49,297 nucleotides of DNA from Acidovorax sp. (lineage in GTDB: Bacteria > Pseudomonadota > Gammaproteobacteria > Burkholderiales > Burkholderiaceae_C). Made by a program: the position numbers and the translations under genes. The notes below the pieces were generated by a model that saw only the letters and a program-made list of their open reading frames with translations, made no database searches and was not told the DNA's origin. Within the stretch, counting starts at the first letter, position 1. The number at the start of each line of letters is the position of its first letter. The stretch spans positions 1 to 49,297 of the forward strand of contig JAUXZO010000085.1 of assembly GCA_030692685.1 (NCBI GenBank). The letters are read 5' to 3'. Below, in pieces: positions 1 through 7,063 of this stretch.

Positions 1-2
1 AC

Positions 3-122
3 GGTCAGGTGGTCGGTACCCTGGGCGTGATCGGCCCCATGCGCATGCCTTACGAAAAAATGATCCAGATCGTCGACATCACGGCCAAGATGGTCAGCAG
101 CGCGCTCAGCCACAGCAAGTAG
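3..122 (+). CDS. hrcA: HrcA heat-inducible transcription repressor, C-terminal fragment
   Basis: Partial gene cut by the left window edge; only the last 39 residues and the TAG stop are present. The tail reads [19 protein letters not shown] followed by [12 protein letters not shown], which matches the conserved C-terminal end of HrcA, the repressor that binds CIRCE elements upstream of groESL and dnaK operons. Direct observation is the fragment; the family assignment is from recognition of this conserved tail. It is a host chromosomal gene and marks the left flank of the prophage. A tRNA gene follows 29 nt after the stop. Confidence 0.85.
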   Translation, partial: GQVVGTLGVIGPMRMPYEKMIQIVDITAKMVSSALSHSK

Positions 123-151
123 CGACGCTTTACAATCAGCGTTGGCGACGT

Positions 152-228
152 GGGGCGTTAGCTCAGTTGGTTAGAGCAGAGGACTCATAATCCTTTGGTC
201 CACAGTTCAAGTCTGTGACGCCCTACCA
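152..228 (+). tRNA. tRNA with CAT anticodon, probably tRNA-Met
   Basis: A 77-nt cloverleaf with acceptor stem GGGGCGT pairing with ACGCCCT, D-arm GCTCAGTTGGTTAGAGC, anticodon CAT at 186-188 and encoded CCA end (226-228). CAT can also be the minor tRNA-Ile whose C34 is changed to lysidine, so elongator Met is the more likely but not certain identity. A TACAAT -10-like element sits at 131-136. Confidence 0.9.
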
Positions 229-252
229 CCCACTTTTGTTTCAGATCCGCCT

Positions 253-289
253 CAGCGCCCGGTTTCGGTCCTTGGGGCGTTGTTGTTTC
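253..289 (+). terminator. Probable terminator after the CAT-anticodon tRNA
   Basis: CAGCGCCC (253-260) pairs with GGGCGTTG (275-282), an 8-bp stem with one G-T pair and a 14-nt loop, followed by the T-rich TTGTTTCT. It lies 25 nt after the tRNA 3' end. Confidence 0.55.
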
Positions 290-348
290 TGGATGGCAGG
301 AAAGCTGAAAATCTCCAGGAAAATGGCGCTTTGGATAATGAGGTCCCT

Positions 349-552
349 GTGAATCACCCCCACGCCGACCTCCTCGCCACATACAGAAGGGCGGAGGCAG
401 ATGCCGCTCACAAGTTCGGCCTGATCAAGCTTGTTGCCACCAAAGGGCCTAAAGCGATTCAGGCGGCCGTCGAAACGGCAGCAAAGGCAGCAAAACGCAG
501 GGATTCTTATGCGAGAAAGCTTGCTGAAGTCGGGGTGAACCACAGGGACTGA
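349..552 (+). CDS. Small hypothetical host protein (67 aa)
   Basis: Unrecognised small protein between two tRNA genes. I choose GTG at 349 because GAGG (340-343) stands 5 nt before it; the open frame continues upstream to a TTG at 280 with no ribosome site. The product is alanine-rich and basic, with a predicted helical middle (YRRAEADAAHKFGLIKLVA, then AAVETAAKAAKRRDSYARKL) and no signal peptide or membrane segment. Function unknown. The position in front of tRNA-Arg suggests host DNA, or a remnant of an earlier insertion between the tRNAs. Confidence 0.5.
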   Translation: MNHPHADLLATYRRAEADAAHKFGLIKLVATKGPKAIQAAVETAAKAAKRRDSYARKLAEVGVNHRD

Positions 553-591
553 AGTACCCGGCGACCGCAGGGGCGCGATGACTTTCGGACA

Positions 592-834
592 ATGGATTTG
601 GAAAGAATTTTTATGGAACTGGAAGAACCCGAGCCGATTGAGGAATACGTCCCGGGCGTCGCTGGCGGCCGGCATTACATGGCCAGGCTGTGCCACTTGC
701 CTGACAGTCCCTGGTCCATAGCCGTCATTCACATCGAGTCGCTGCCGCCGCTGCATGGCACGGGCAGCACCTGGCCCACGCGTGAGGAGGCCGTTCAGGC
801 AGCAGACAAGTTGGTTGCAGGCTTTGGTCACTGA
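592..834 (+). CDS. Small acidic hypothetical protein (80 aa)
   Basis: An 80-residue frame from ATG 592; a second ATG at 613 follows a GGAAAG sequence and may be the true start. The product is acidic at the N-terminus (ELEEPEPIEEYVPG) and ends in a short helix (TREEAVQAADKLVAGF). No family recognised. It lies just upstream of the tRNA-Arg promoter in host sequence. Existence is supported only by an intact frame of typical composition. Confidence 0.4.
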   Translation: MDLERIFMELEEPEPIEEYVPGVAGGRHYMARLCHLPDSPWSIAVIHIESLPPLHGTGSTWPTREEAVQAADKLVAGFGH

Positions 835-852
835 GCTGCGATCCAAATACGC

Positions 853-858
853 TATAAT
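853..858 (+). promoter_or_regulatory. -10 element of the tRNA-Arg promoter
   Basis: A consensus TATAAT lies 10 nt upstream of the tRNA-Arg 5' end. A matching -35 element at 17 nt is not obvious. Confidence 0.55.
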
Positions 859-868
859 TCGAGGCTTA

Positions 869-945
869 GCGGCTGTAGCTCAGTTGGATAGAGTACTTGG
901 CTACGAACCAAGGGGTCGTGGGTTCAATTCCTGCCAGCCGCACCA
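869..945 (+). tRNA. tRNA-Arg (ACG), prophage integration target
   Basis: A 77-nt cloverleaf: acceptor GCGGCTG pairs with CAGCCGC, anticodon ACG (903-905) in the stem CTTGG/CCAAG, encoded CCA (943-945). The 3' part from 899 onward is repeated exactly at 48427-48475, the other end of the prophage, so integration rebuilt a whole tRNA on this side. Decodes CGU, CGC and CGA after A34-to-inosine editing. Confidence 0.95.
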
Positions 946-947
946 AA
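899..947 (+). repeat. attL core (49-bp direct repeat in tRNA-Arg)
   Basis: Identical to 48427-48475. It starts in the tRNA anticodon arm at GGCTACGAACCAAG and runs 2 nt beyond the CCA end. The divergence points are T/C-rich versus CGG-rich on the 5' side and A versus C on the 3' side. Confidence 0.95.
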
Positions 948-961
948 ATCTGCTTACAGAT

Positions 962-1002
962 CAATGCCTTAGGTATCTCAAGTACCTAGGGCATTGTTTT
1001 TT
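962..1002. terminator. Terminator between tRNA-Arg and the integrase gene
   Basis: CAATGCCTTAGGTA (962-975) pairs with TACCTAGGGCATTG (983-996) in a 14-bp stem with one T-G pair and a 7-nt loop, then TTTTTT. In plus orientation it can end the tRNA-Arg transcript, whose original host terminator is now 47.5 kb away. In minus orientation it can end the leftward operon after the integrase gene. Confidence 0.8.
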
Positions 1003-1011
1003 GCGTGACTC

Positions 1012-1031
1012 CGTGCGTAACTTTTCGCCCC
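1012..1031 (+). repeat. Probable integrase arm-type sites, left arm
   Basis: TGCGTGAC at 1012-1019 and TGCGTAAC at 1024-1031 match, in the same orientation, repeats just inside attR (48315-48373). Repeats restricted to the two prophage ends fit arm-type binding sites of a lambda-like integrase. This is inferred from position and repetition only. Confidence 0.5.
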
Positions 1032-1033
1032 TC

Positions 1034-2158
1034 TCAGCCATTCACGACGCTCAGCAGGGTGGTCCGGTCCACCGTGTATTGCGCCTTATTGGCCACCTCC
1101 ACCAGCCTGGCGACCGTCGCCGTGGCGTAGTGTTGCGGCATCCCCTCGATCGCGTGCCCCAGTAGCAGCGCTCTGTCTTCCTCACTCACGCCGGCGTCAC
1201 GCAGACGCTGGCCGAAGGTGTGCCTCAAGTCATGCACCCGGACCTTCTCCAGCCCGACAGCCTTGCGCGCTGCCTGCCAGCCCGTGTTGTTGATCGTCCC
1301 GATCCGGTGATATTCCATGGCCGGCGCCCGGTCCAGGTGCTTCACCCTCTCGCGTCGATAAACGAACACGTACACCTCGTGCATCCCGCGGCTGGCTTCG
1401 ACAATGTTCCAGGCGGCGTCGTTCAGGATCAGCACGTGGTCGCGTTGCCCCTTGAACTCGGCCGCCGGGATGACGAAGACGCTGCGCTTCAGATCCGGCA
1501 CCTTCACCTCCCACTCCCAGCGCAGCCCGCACACGTTGTCGTCGCGGGCGCCGGTGTTCAGCGCAAACAGCACCGGCTTCTGCAGGTGGTTTGGAAGCGC
1601 CGGCACCAGCACCTTTTGCTGTGCCCATGTGATCGGGTACGGCGGCCGGCGTTGCTGGGTTTCATCGAGCATTTCAATCAGCGGTGAACTGGGGATCCAT
1701 GGCTTGCCATCGACGCGCCAAACGCGGGCCGCCCGGTTCATCACTGTCCGCACCACCTCAAGGCTGCGGTTGACGGTCGCGTTGCCTGCGCCGTCTTCAT
1801 CGATCCTGGAGGCCACGAATCCCTCCAGCGCCTCATTGCACACATCTCCCATCGCCAGGCTGCCGATGAACGGCAGCAGGATCTTGACGTGGTAGCTGAT
1901 CGTTTCCAGTGACCTCACCTTGCGGGTGTGGCACTCGATCAGGTACTTCGCCGCCCCATCTGCGAACAGGCGCTCAGAGCCTCTTCGAAGTTGCTGCTTC
2001 CGCTCACCGTCGAGGGTGTTTTGCCGGTTGCGAAGCCAAGTCTCGGCTTCGTCCTGGCTGGCGCCCTTGAGCCTCTGGAAGATGCGTTGCCCGTGGTACT
2101 GCTTGTCGATAATCCGGTCGTCGCCGACGATGCGGATACCTTTTGTTCGGGTCTGCAT
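1034..2158 (-). CDS. int: Phage integrase, tyrosine recombinase
   Basis: A 374-residue site-specific recombinase that would insert and excise the prophage at tRNA-Arg. The catalytic set is visible: Arg205 in NTGARDD, His309/Arg312 in VHDLRHTF, His335 in LLLGH, and Tyr344 in QHYATA. The N-terminal 60 residues look like an arm-binding domain, followed by a SAM-like core-binding domain to about residue 160. Length is normal for phage integrases. The start is fixed by AAGGAG 7 nt before ATG 2158. It is the last gene of the leftward operon and lies next to attL, as expected. The upstream excisionase-like frame overlaps its first 220 nt. Confidence 0.95.
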   Translation of the reverse strand: MQTRTKGIRIVGDDRIIDKQYHGQRIFQRLKGASQDEAETWLRNRQNTLDGERKQQLRRGSERLFADGAAKYLIECHTRKVRSLETISYHVKILLPFIGSLAMGDVCNEALEGFVASRIDEDGAGNATVNRSLEVVRTVMNRAARVWRVDGKPWIPSSPLIEMLDETQQRRPPYPITWAQQKVLVPALPNHLQKPVLFALNTGARDDNVCGLRWEWEVKVPDLKRSVFVIPAAEFKGQRDHVLILNDAAWNIVEASRGMHEVYVFVYRRERVKHLDRAPAMEYHRIGTINNTGWQAARKAVGLEKVRVHDLRHTFGQRLRDAGVSEEDRALLLGHAIEGMPQHYATATVARLVEVANKAQYTVDRTTLLSVVNG

Positions 2159-2379
2159 TCACTTTCTCCTTCAAGTTTGCGACCCGGACGCCCACGGGTG
2201 GCTTTATACACCTCCCACCAGTCATCCAGTTCCTGACGGTCATAGGCCACGCCGTGTTTGCCCATGGGCACCTCTGTGACGTAGGGGCGCACCTCGACCT
2301 CAAAGCGGTTTTTGTCCATGCCCAGGTACGCCGGCGCATCGCGCTGGCGAATCACTCTGGGCTGGATCTCGGCGGCCAT
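1939..2379 (-). CDS. Excisionase-like (AlpA/Xis type) DNA-binding protein with long overlap into int
   Basis: The first 75 residues resemble small phage Xis/AlpA-type winged-helix proteins: VIRQRDAPAYLGMDKNRF is a typical recognition-helix region and YDRQELDDWWEVYKA the trailing helix. Such a protein would direct excision together with the adjacent integrase. In this frame there is no stop before int begins, so the reading frame runs 220 nt into int, giving a 146-residue product whose last 70 residues are low-complexity and have no family look. A TGA exists one frame over, just before the int ATG. Either the tail is simply read-through sequence, or one base differs from the ancestral gene. 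The upstream ribosome site is weak. Confidence 0.65.
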   Translation of the reverse strand: MAAEIQPRVIRQRDAPAYLGMDKNRFEVEVRPYVTEVPMGKHGVAYDRQELDDWWEVYKATRGRPGRKLEGESECRPEQKVSASSATTGLSTSSTTGNASSRGSRAPARTKPRLGFATGKTPSTVSGSSNFEEALSACSQMGRRST

Positions 2380-2383
2380 GGTT

Positions 2384-2788
2384 CTACCGGAAGCTAATGG
2401 CTTCGGCGCGTTCTTTGGTCTCGCGGTGGGCTACACCGTAGCCAGAGCTTTGCCGCTCAAAGTGGTCTATGTCACTGATAGCGCGCTCGATCGCGTGCTT
2501 GAAGTACTGCTCGACCCACATGTGATCCAGCAGGGTTCGACCTTCTGACGGTGGCCGCTCGAAAATTTCCCCCGGCGATTTTGGGTTCACCGTGATGCAG
2601 CTGACCTTCAGTCCCAGCTTTGCGCACCGGCGCTGCATGAACTCCGATTCCCGCCCAGTGGCGCAGACGATGCGATCGCCGTCCTTCAGGCTTTCCAACA
2701 GGGAGGTTGTGCGGCCGGTTTGCCTTGCAGTGCTGCTGTAGGTGTTGAACATGCCCAGCATGGCCGTGCCAATTCCGTAGTGATCCAT
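2384..2788 (-). CDS. Phage protein with a P-loop-like segment, unknown function
   Basis: A 134-residue protein starting MDHYGIGTAMLGMFNT. Residues 22-33 (ARQTGRTTSLLE) resemble the loop of phage nucleotide-binding proteins that carry GRTT in place of a full Walker A, followed by a strand DGDRIVCATG and LGLKVSCITV, a Rossmann-like alternation. I do not recognise a named family. It sits between the excisionase-like gene and a gene with a DUF551-like end, in the leftward operon. A role in DNA metabolism is possible but only inferred. Confidence 0.6.
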   Translation of the reverse strand: MDHYGIGTAMLGMFNTYSSTARQTGRTTSLLESLKDGDRIVCATGRESEFMQRRCAKLGLKVSCITVNPKSPGEIFERPPSEGRTLLDHMWVEQYFKHAIERAISDIDHFERQSSGYGVAHRETKERAEAISFR

Positions 2789-2797
2789 GGTGGCCTC

Positions 2798-3478
2798 TCA
2801 GAGTGCGGTGGGCGAAAACGGCAACCAGCCCACGACCGTGCCCTTACCTTCGGTGTAGTGGTGGTGCGTCCAGCACCAGCCGACGAACTGCCACGCATCC
2901 ACGCCGGTGTTGTCGAAGCTGTTCCTGCCGATGGTGTGCTGCGGCCCTTCGTGATCCTCCAGCTGGTGTTCTTCGAACTCGACCAGCAGCCGGATGATTG
3001 AGCCGTCACGTGGTGCCGTGGACATGGGGTTCCATGCCCGGCTGTAGGTGCTGGCTTGGTGGTGGAACAGGAAGGCACAGTAGGCGGCCACATCGAGTGG
3101 GTCGCCTTTGTCCACGTGGTCCACCAGCTGCCGGCGGCATTCATCGAGCCAGTCCGAGGCGGCCCACCCGTTGCTGTACCCATACTTCGCTTGGGCCGCA
3201 GCGAGTTTGGCAGCGAGGGCGGTCGCAAACCGCACCACCAGTAACGCTGTTTCCGGGTGCAGCACTGCGGGGACGGGCGTCCACAGTGTTTTAACTTCCC
3301 CCGTGGCCTCGCCAGTGCAGGTTTTCGCCACTACCGCGTCCGCCACTGCCCGCACCATGCATGTGGCGTTGTCGCCCGTGTTGTCTTCGATCAGGCAGCG
3401 GATTGCTTCATTAACGTCGGGGACGTCACAAATGCTCTGGGCCAGATCCCACGGTACTGTTGGTCGTGCGGCGCTCAT
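2798..3478 (-). CDS. Phage protein with C-terminal DUF551-like domain
   Basis: A 226-residue protein; start chosen at ATG 3478 because it forms an ATGA overlap with the stop of the preceding gene. An alternative ATG seven codons upstream would deepen the overlap. Residues 1-125 are helical with YGYSNGWAASDWLDECRR. The last 80 residues start with NPMSTAPRDGSIIRLLVEFE and end with a tryptophan-rich WQFVGWCWTHHHY and VGWLPF, the layout of DUF551-type accessory domains common in phage early operons. Function of that domain is not known. Possibly a fusion of two small early proteins. Confidence 0.65.
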   Translation of the reverse strand: MSAARPTVPWDLAQSICDVPDVNEAIRCLIEDNTGDNATCMVRAVADAVVAKTCTGEATGEVKTLWTPVPAVLHPETALLVVRFATALAAKLAAAQAKYGYSNGWAASDWLDECRRQLVDHVDKGDPLDVAAYCAFLFHHQASTYSRAWNPMSTAPRDGSIIRLLVEFEEHQLEDHEGPQHTIGRNSFDNTGVDAWQFVGWCWTHHHYTEGKGTVVGWLPFSPTAL

Positions 3479-4254
3479 GCTGAAACCCTTGCAAGCCAAA
3501 CGCTGATAACAGCCTCGCCATTGCCCATGGCAAGCGGCTTGCCTGGCACAGGACGCCGCTCGATCGTGACGTTGAGGCCTAGCGCATCGGCGAGTGCGGC
3601 GAGATCCCGGGCCTTTGCCTCGATGATGGCCTGGGGCGTCTGCTTGGCTACTTCTTCGCGCTCCTCCTGTTCAGTCCGTACAGGGCATGGAGCGCCGGAT
3701 AGAAGGTGCACCCTCGAGTCGATGGCTTGTAGCCGGTTGCGTAGTTCCTGGCTGTTGTCGTGAATGATCTTCCGCAAGTCGGTAAACCATTCAAGCGTTG
3801 CCCCAGGTACGTCGGCTGGTTTTGATGACTTCATGGCGTTGTGCTGTGCCAGAACCAGCACCCAAAAATACCCGTCATCGCATGGGCCGACAATGCCGGC
3901 GTCGGTCAGTGAAGGATCCCAAATGATCGCATTGCCTAAGCAAACGACGCTGTGGTTCACGCCCGTTTTGCTCCTGCCTGACAACAGGTAGTGCACGCCC
4001 GGGTTGATGTTCCCCATGTATTCAAGCAGTGCTGGCAAATCTGGCGGGAAGGCGATACTGAAGGGGAAAAGGTTCTGGGTTTCCAGGTACGCTTTGACCG
4101 CGCTCTCGAATTGCTTCCCATCATTGAAGTGAACGCCGAAGTCCGGCACGTCTTGAGGCGCTTTGTCCAGCACGCAGGCGATCGCGGTGCGGTGACAGTC
4201 GCCGTATATGCCCTCTTCGGGCTTGTGATGGAAAAGTTGTTTGTGAAATTGCAT
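3475..4254 (-). CDS. Predicted papain-like cysteine peptidase fused to a phage helical domain
   Basis: A 259-residue protein. The first 140 residues have the order expected of a papain-like/C39-like fold: Cys20 in IYGDCHRTAIACVLD at the start of a helix, His in TGVNHSVVCLG, and Asp in AIIWDPSLTDAG. This suggests a cysteine peptidase or an inactive relative. Residues about 165-259 form a second part with a predicted helical stretch and LNVTIERRPVPG near the end, of no clear family. It overlaps the next gene by ATGA. Catalysis is not proven; substrate is unknown. Confidence 0.6.
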   Translation of the reverse strand: MQFHKQLFHHKPEEGIYGDCHRTAIACVLDKAPQDVPDFGVHFNDGKQFESAVKAYLETQNLFPFSIAFPPDLPALLEYMGNINPGVHYLLSGRSKTGVNHSVVCLGNAIIWDPSLTDAGIVGPCDDGYFWVLVLAQHNAMKSSKPADVPGATLEWFTDLRKIIHDNSQELRNRLQAIDSRVHLLSGAPCPVRTEQEEREEVAKQTPQAIIEAKARDLAALADALGLNVTIERRPVPGKPLAMGNGEAVISVWLARVSA

Positions 4255-4272
4255 GTGCTGCTTTCGGTGGGT

Positions 4273-4530
4273 TTACTTGGAATCGGCGACGCACTGGGCG
4301 CCGGCCGGGGTGATGGAATAGGTGCCGTCCTGATTGCGGTCGATGAGGCGGCGCATGATCAGCAGGCTGGTCTCGGTGCTGATGCCGTGGTCGAGGTCGG
4401 CCTCGATCTCCAGTTCAATCGCCTTGATGACCTGGTGGCGGGCAATGATGCGCAGGACGCGCCGGACCAGGTAGGGCATGTCGGTCATCTTGGTGGCGAC
4501 CTCGGGGTGTTGCAGGCATTCCTGGCTCAT
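4273..4530 (-). CDS. Small winged-helix-like phage protein
   Basis: An 85-residue protein with the pattern helix-helix-helix-wing: YLVRRVLRIIARHQVIKAIE, a dividing acidic segment, TETSLLIMRRLIDRNQDGTY and SITPAG, similar to winged helix domains where a -NQDGTYSIT- hairpin is the wing. No named family recognised. It starts in the ATGA overlap with the DUF5131 gene (4527). It could be a small regulator, but this is a shape-based guess. Confidence 0.6.
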   Translation of the reverse strand: MSQECLQHPEVATKMTDMPYLVRRVLRIIARHQVIKAIELEIEADLDHGISTETSLLIMRRLIDRNQDGTYSITPAGAQCVADSK

Positions 4531-5624
4531 GACGGAAACCCGTTGTGTTCAATGCCGTCCAGCAGGCGGCCGGCAGCTTTTTTGCCGACCTTTGCAGAGC
4601 GATCACCATTAGTCCACCGGTGTATGGGTAACGTGTTTTGGCGTTCGTCTACCACGTAGTCTGTGTCGGTGGGTCGCCACTGTCCCCATTGCTTAAACAA
4701 GAACGGCACGCCTGCAGCTGCGCACTGGTCGCGCAGGCTCCGGTACCAATCGGGATGAGATGGCCGTGCTTTGTGGCCGCTTTCGCCGCCGGCGATGATC
4801 CAGTCCAGCGTTTCCAGCGGGCCATGGGTTATGCGAAGTCTCTCGCCGGTAGTCGGCACCTCTCCCCACGTGCCACCCCGCAGTGCATTGATGAACGCGG
4901 CTTTTGTGTGGAGGGGTCCGGCGTTTTGAATGCGCGTGAAGTCGATAGCGCCGAGCAGTGGCTCAGCGCTTACAAAGCGAACGGCGGCAGGGGTGGCAAG
5001 GAGCAGCGGCACGCGTTCATTTGCGGTGTCCTGATCTTCCGTGCTGACGCCAAGCTGGATGTTTGGACGGGGCCAGGCTGGGTTCATGGCGCGGATATCG
5101 GTCGTGAGCCTGGCGTGGACGCTGAACTCACCGCGGCGGGCCAGAATTTCCTCAGCTTCCACGCTCACGCCGCTGCAGGCGTCTTCGTATAGCTCCATGA
5201 ACGCCTCGCTGGTGAGCAGCTTTTGCATGCGCTCGGGGCACTTCGTCAGAATCTGGAAGGTGTGTTGGCGGGCATACGCTGCGTGTGCCAGCACCTCGGC
5301 AATAAAGTTTTCGCTAACGCCGTCGTGAAACAGGTCGCTCATGCTGTTGACGAAGATGCGCCGCGGCTTCTTCATGCGCAGAGGTGTTTCGAGTGCGTCC
5401 CAGACCTCGGAAATTTTGCCCGTCCACTTAGGGCCTTGGCTGGTCATCTCCACCAGGCCGTCATAGGCGCCTTGGCCTTCAGGGATGCCTCGGCCCCGGT
5501 CCATACGCACGATGCGCGCCGCCTGATGTTCGGCGTAGCAGTTGAGGCAGCCTTTGGACTTGCGGCTGCAGCCACGCACAGGGTTCCACGTGAAGTCTGT
5601 CCACTCGATGTTGGATGCGCTCAT
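4527..5624 (-). CDS. DUF5131 (phage Gp37/Gp68) family protein, radical-SAM-like
   Basis: A 365-residue protein beginning MSASNIEWTDFTWNPVRGC. It is recognised by the WNPVRGCSRKSKGCLNCYAE block, the cysteine-rich signature of the phage Gp37/Gp68 family (DUF5131), followed by VNSMSDLFHDGV and the TKCPERM and IAGGESG motifs. The family is thought to have a radical-SAM-like barrel, with these cysteines as possible iron-sulphur ligands; its reaction is unknown. Start chosen at ATG 5624, which overlaps the reverse transcriptase stop as ATGA; the open frame continues far upstream without a plausible start. Full length for the family. Confidence 0.85.
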   Translation of the reverse strand: MSASNIEWTDFTWNPVRGCSRKSKGCLNCYAEHQAARIVRMDRGRGIPEGQGAYDGLVEMTSQGPKWTGKISEVWDALETPLRMKKPRRIFVNSMSDLFHDGVSENFIAEVLAHAAYARQHTFQILTKCPERMQKLLTSEAFMELYEDACSGVSVEAEEILARRGEFSVHARLTTDIRAMNPAWPRPNIQLGVSTEDQDTANERVPLLLATPAAVRFVSAEPLLGAIDFTRIQNAGPLHTKAAFINALRGGTWGEVPTTGERLRITHGPLETLDWIIAGGESGHKARPSHPDWYRSLRDQCAAAGVPFLFKQWGQWRPTDTDYVVDERQNTLPIHRWTNGDRSAKVGKKAAGRLLDGIEHNGFPS

Positions 5625-7063
5625 GGTGCGCCTTTCTTTGGCGGATTTGGAGTCGAAAGCGCGTGTTGCATTTGGTCCTTTCCCTTGGAGGTGCGGTAAA
5701 TCTTGGTCAGGTCGGCTTTGACGGTGTGACCGCGGCCGAGTAGGGTGTGGGCGATCTGCACGCGGCTTCCGTGGCTGTGGCTGGCCTGACGCATAAGGCC
5801 GAGGTAGCTGTTGCCTGCGGCGAATACGTCCGCGGCCGGCATGGCTTGCAGGCGGTTCACGGCTGTGGCCACCGTGCGTTTGCGGGTCTCCCGGCGCCAT
5901 GGCTTGATGACGTGGCCAACGAAGTCGATGCCGCGTTCTACGGGCTGCAGGATCGTCTTGCTGGGGTTTAGCCTGGCGCCGATCTGCTCGGGCAGCCAGG
6001 CGGTAATGCGCTGCAGAGCCTCGTATAGCCATTGAGGCGATTCGTGGAGCAGTACGAAGTCGTCCACATACCGCACGTAGCGCCTGGCCTTGACCTGGTG
6101 TTTGCAAAACTGGTCCAGCGCGTCGAGGTGCACGTTGGCGAAGAGCTGGCTGCTGAGGTTGCCAATCGGCAGGCCTGTGTCTGCCGGCGCGTTGAACAGG
6201 CTTTTATGCGGCGGTACCCGGGCGAGCAGTTCGAACGTGCCGCGCAACTCGTGGTCAACCCTCGGGTCGTGAAACAGGATGGTGCGGGCCAGTGCCAGCC
6301 AGAAGGGTTCGGTGACCTTCCGGGCCAGCTGGGCCAGAACAGTGGCCTTATCGATCGCAACGAAGAAGTTCGCCAGGTCGCACTTCAGGTAGTGCGCTGG
6401 CCGGCTCCAGTTCTGGGTGATGGACCGGACATCGTGTTCTAGGCGCTCGGCTGCATACAAGGTGCCGCGGCCTGGAATGCAGGCGCAACTATTGGCGATA
6501 AAGCCGGCGTAAAAGCGCGGACTGATCTTGTTGTACAGCAGGTGGTGGACGATGCGATCGCGGAAATCGGCAGCCCACACTTCGCGGGGACGTGGGCGGG
6601 TGATGACGAAACAAATAGAGCGGCCGGGGCGGTATTGCCCGCTCAGCACTTCATCGTGCAGGGCAAGCAGGTTGGCCTCCAGCCGCTCTTCAAAAGCCAG
6701 CGCGCTGGCGGTGTTGCGCTTCGTAGCGCGGCAATCAAGGTATGCCTGCAGCAAGTCCTGAAAGCCATAGGGAGACGATGAATCTGCGGACGGCTCGGCA
6801 ACGGCCCTCGGCACTCTTGTTGTTGTTGTTCTGGTTGCCGTTGGAGAAGTTCTGATTCCAGGCGTTGTTGTCCGAGTACTGCGTCTTGTCGTGCTATCTA
6901 CATCGCCCTGCCGAAGGCCTTGAGAGCCGATCAGCGGGGAAACTGCGCCGGACCTGGCCTGCGGTAGCGCAGCGGTCTCCGTGGTGCGCATGGCGGTGGC
7001 CTTGTGGGCCAGCGGCACAACCAGATTCATATTGCGCACGGGCATGGGGGCCTTGACCTTCAT
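5621..7063 (-). CDS. DGR reverse transcriptase, reading frame spans the template repeat
   Basis: A 480-residue RNA-directed DNA polymerase that would copy TR RNA into adenine-mutagenised cDNA for insertion into the VRs. DGR-type motifs are present: YVDD at 332-335 in RRYVRYVDDFVLL and GLPIGNLSSQ at 297-306, which replaces the QG...SP motif of group II intron enzymes; RDRIVHHLLY is motif 2-like. The polymerase domain begins near residue 97. I start it at ATG 7063 because this overlaps the avd stop as ATGA; residues 61-95 are then the TR read in a different frame from the targets. A shorter product starting after the TR has no in-frame ATG nearby. The C-terminus overlaps DUF5131 by ATGA. Confidence 0.92.
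   Translation of the reverse strand: MKVKAPMPVRNMNLVVPLAHKATAMRTTETAALPQARSGAVSPLIGSQGLRQGDVDSTTRRSTRTTTPGIRTSPTATRTTTTRVPRAVAEPSADSSSPYGFQDLLQAYLDCRATKRNTASALAFEERLEANLLALHDEVLSGQYRPGRSICFVITRPRPREVWAADFRDRIVHHLLYNKISPRFYAGFIANSCACIPGRGTLYAAERLEHDVRSITQNWSRPAHYLKCDLANFFVAIDKATVLAQLARKVTEPFWLALARTILFHDPRVDHELRGTFELLARVPPHKSLFNAPADTGLPIGNLSSQLFANVHLDALDQFCKHQVKARRYVRYVDDFVLLHESPQWLYEALQRITAWLPEQIGARLNPSKTILQPVERGIDFVGHVIKPWRRETRKRTVATAVNRLQAMPAADVFAAGNSYLGLMRQASHSHGSRVQIAHTLLGRGHTVKADLTKIYRTSKGKDQMQHALSTPNPPKKGAP
6781..6884 (-). repeat. DGR template repeat (TR)
   Basis: A 104-bp copy of VR1. Read on the minus strand it is rich in AAC and AAT codons and in the target frame would encode TQYSDNNAWNQNF, then SNGNQNNNNKSAEGRCR. 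Adenine-rich codons are the sites that become variable. Its 3' part (6781-6810) is GC-rich and identical to the VRs apart from two neighbouring positions (about 6814-6815) that both VRs share, the expected IMH/IMH* difference. Confidence 0.93.

Noticed and set aside
241..846. Long minus-strand frame between the two tRNA genes
   Set aside because: Antisense to two plausible small plus-strand frames; runs to a tRNA promoter region and shows no motif.
5625..6107. Upstream extension of the DUF5131 frame
   Set aside because: The 160 extra residues are low-complexity and overlap the reverse transcriptase C-terminus; ATG 5624 with ATGA overlap is the natural start.
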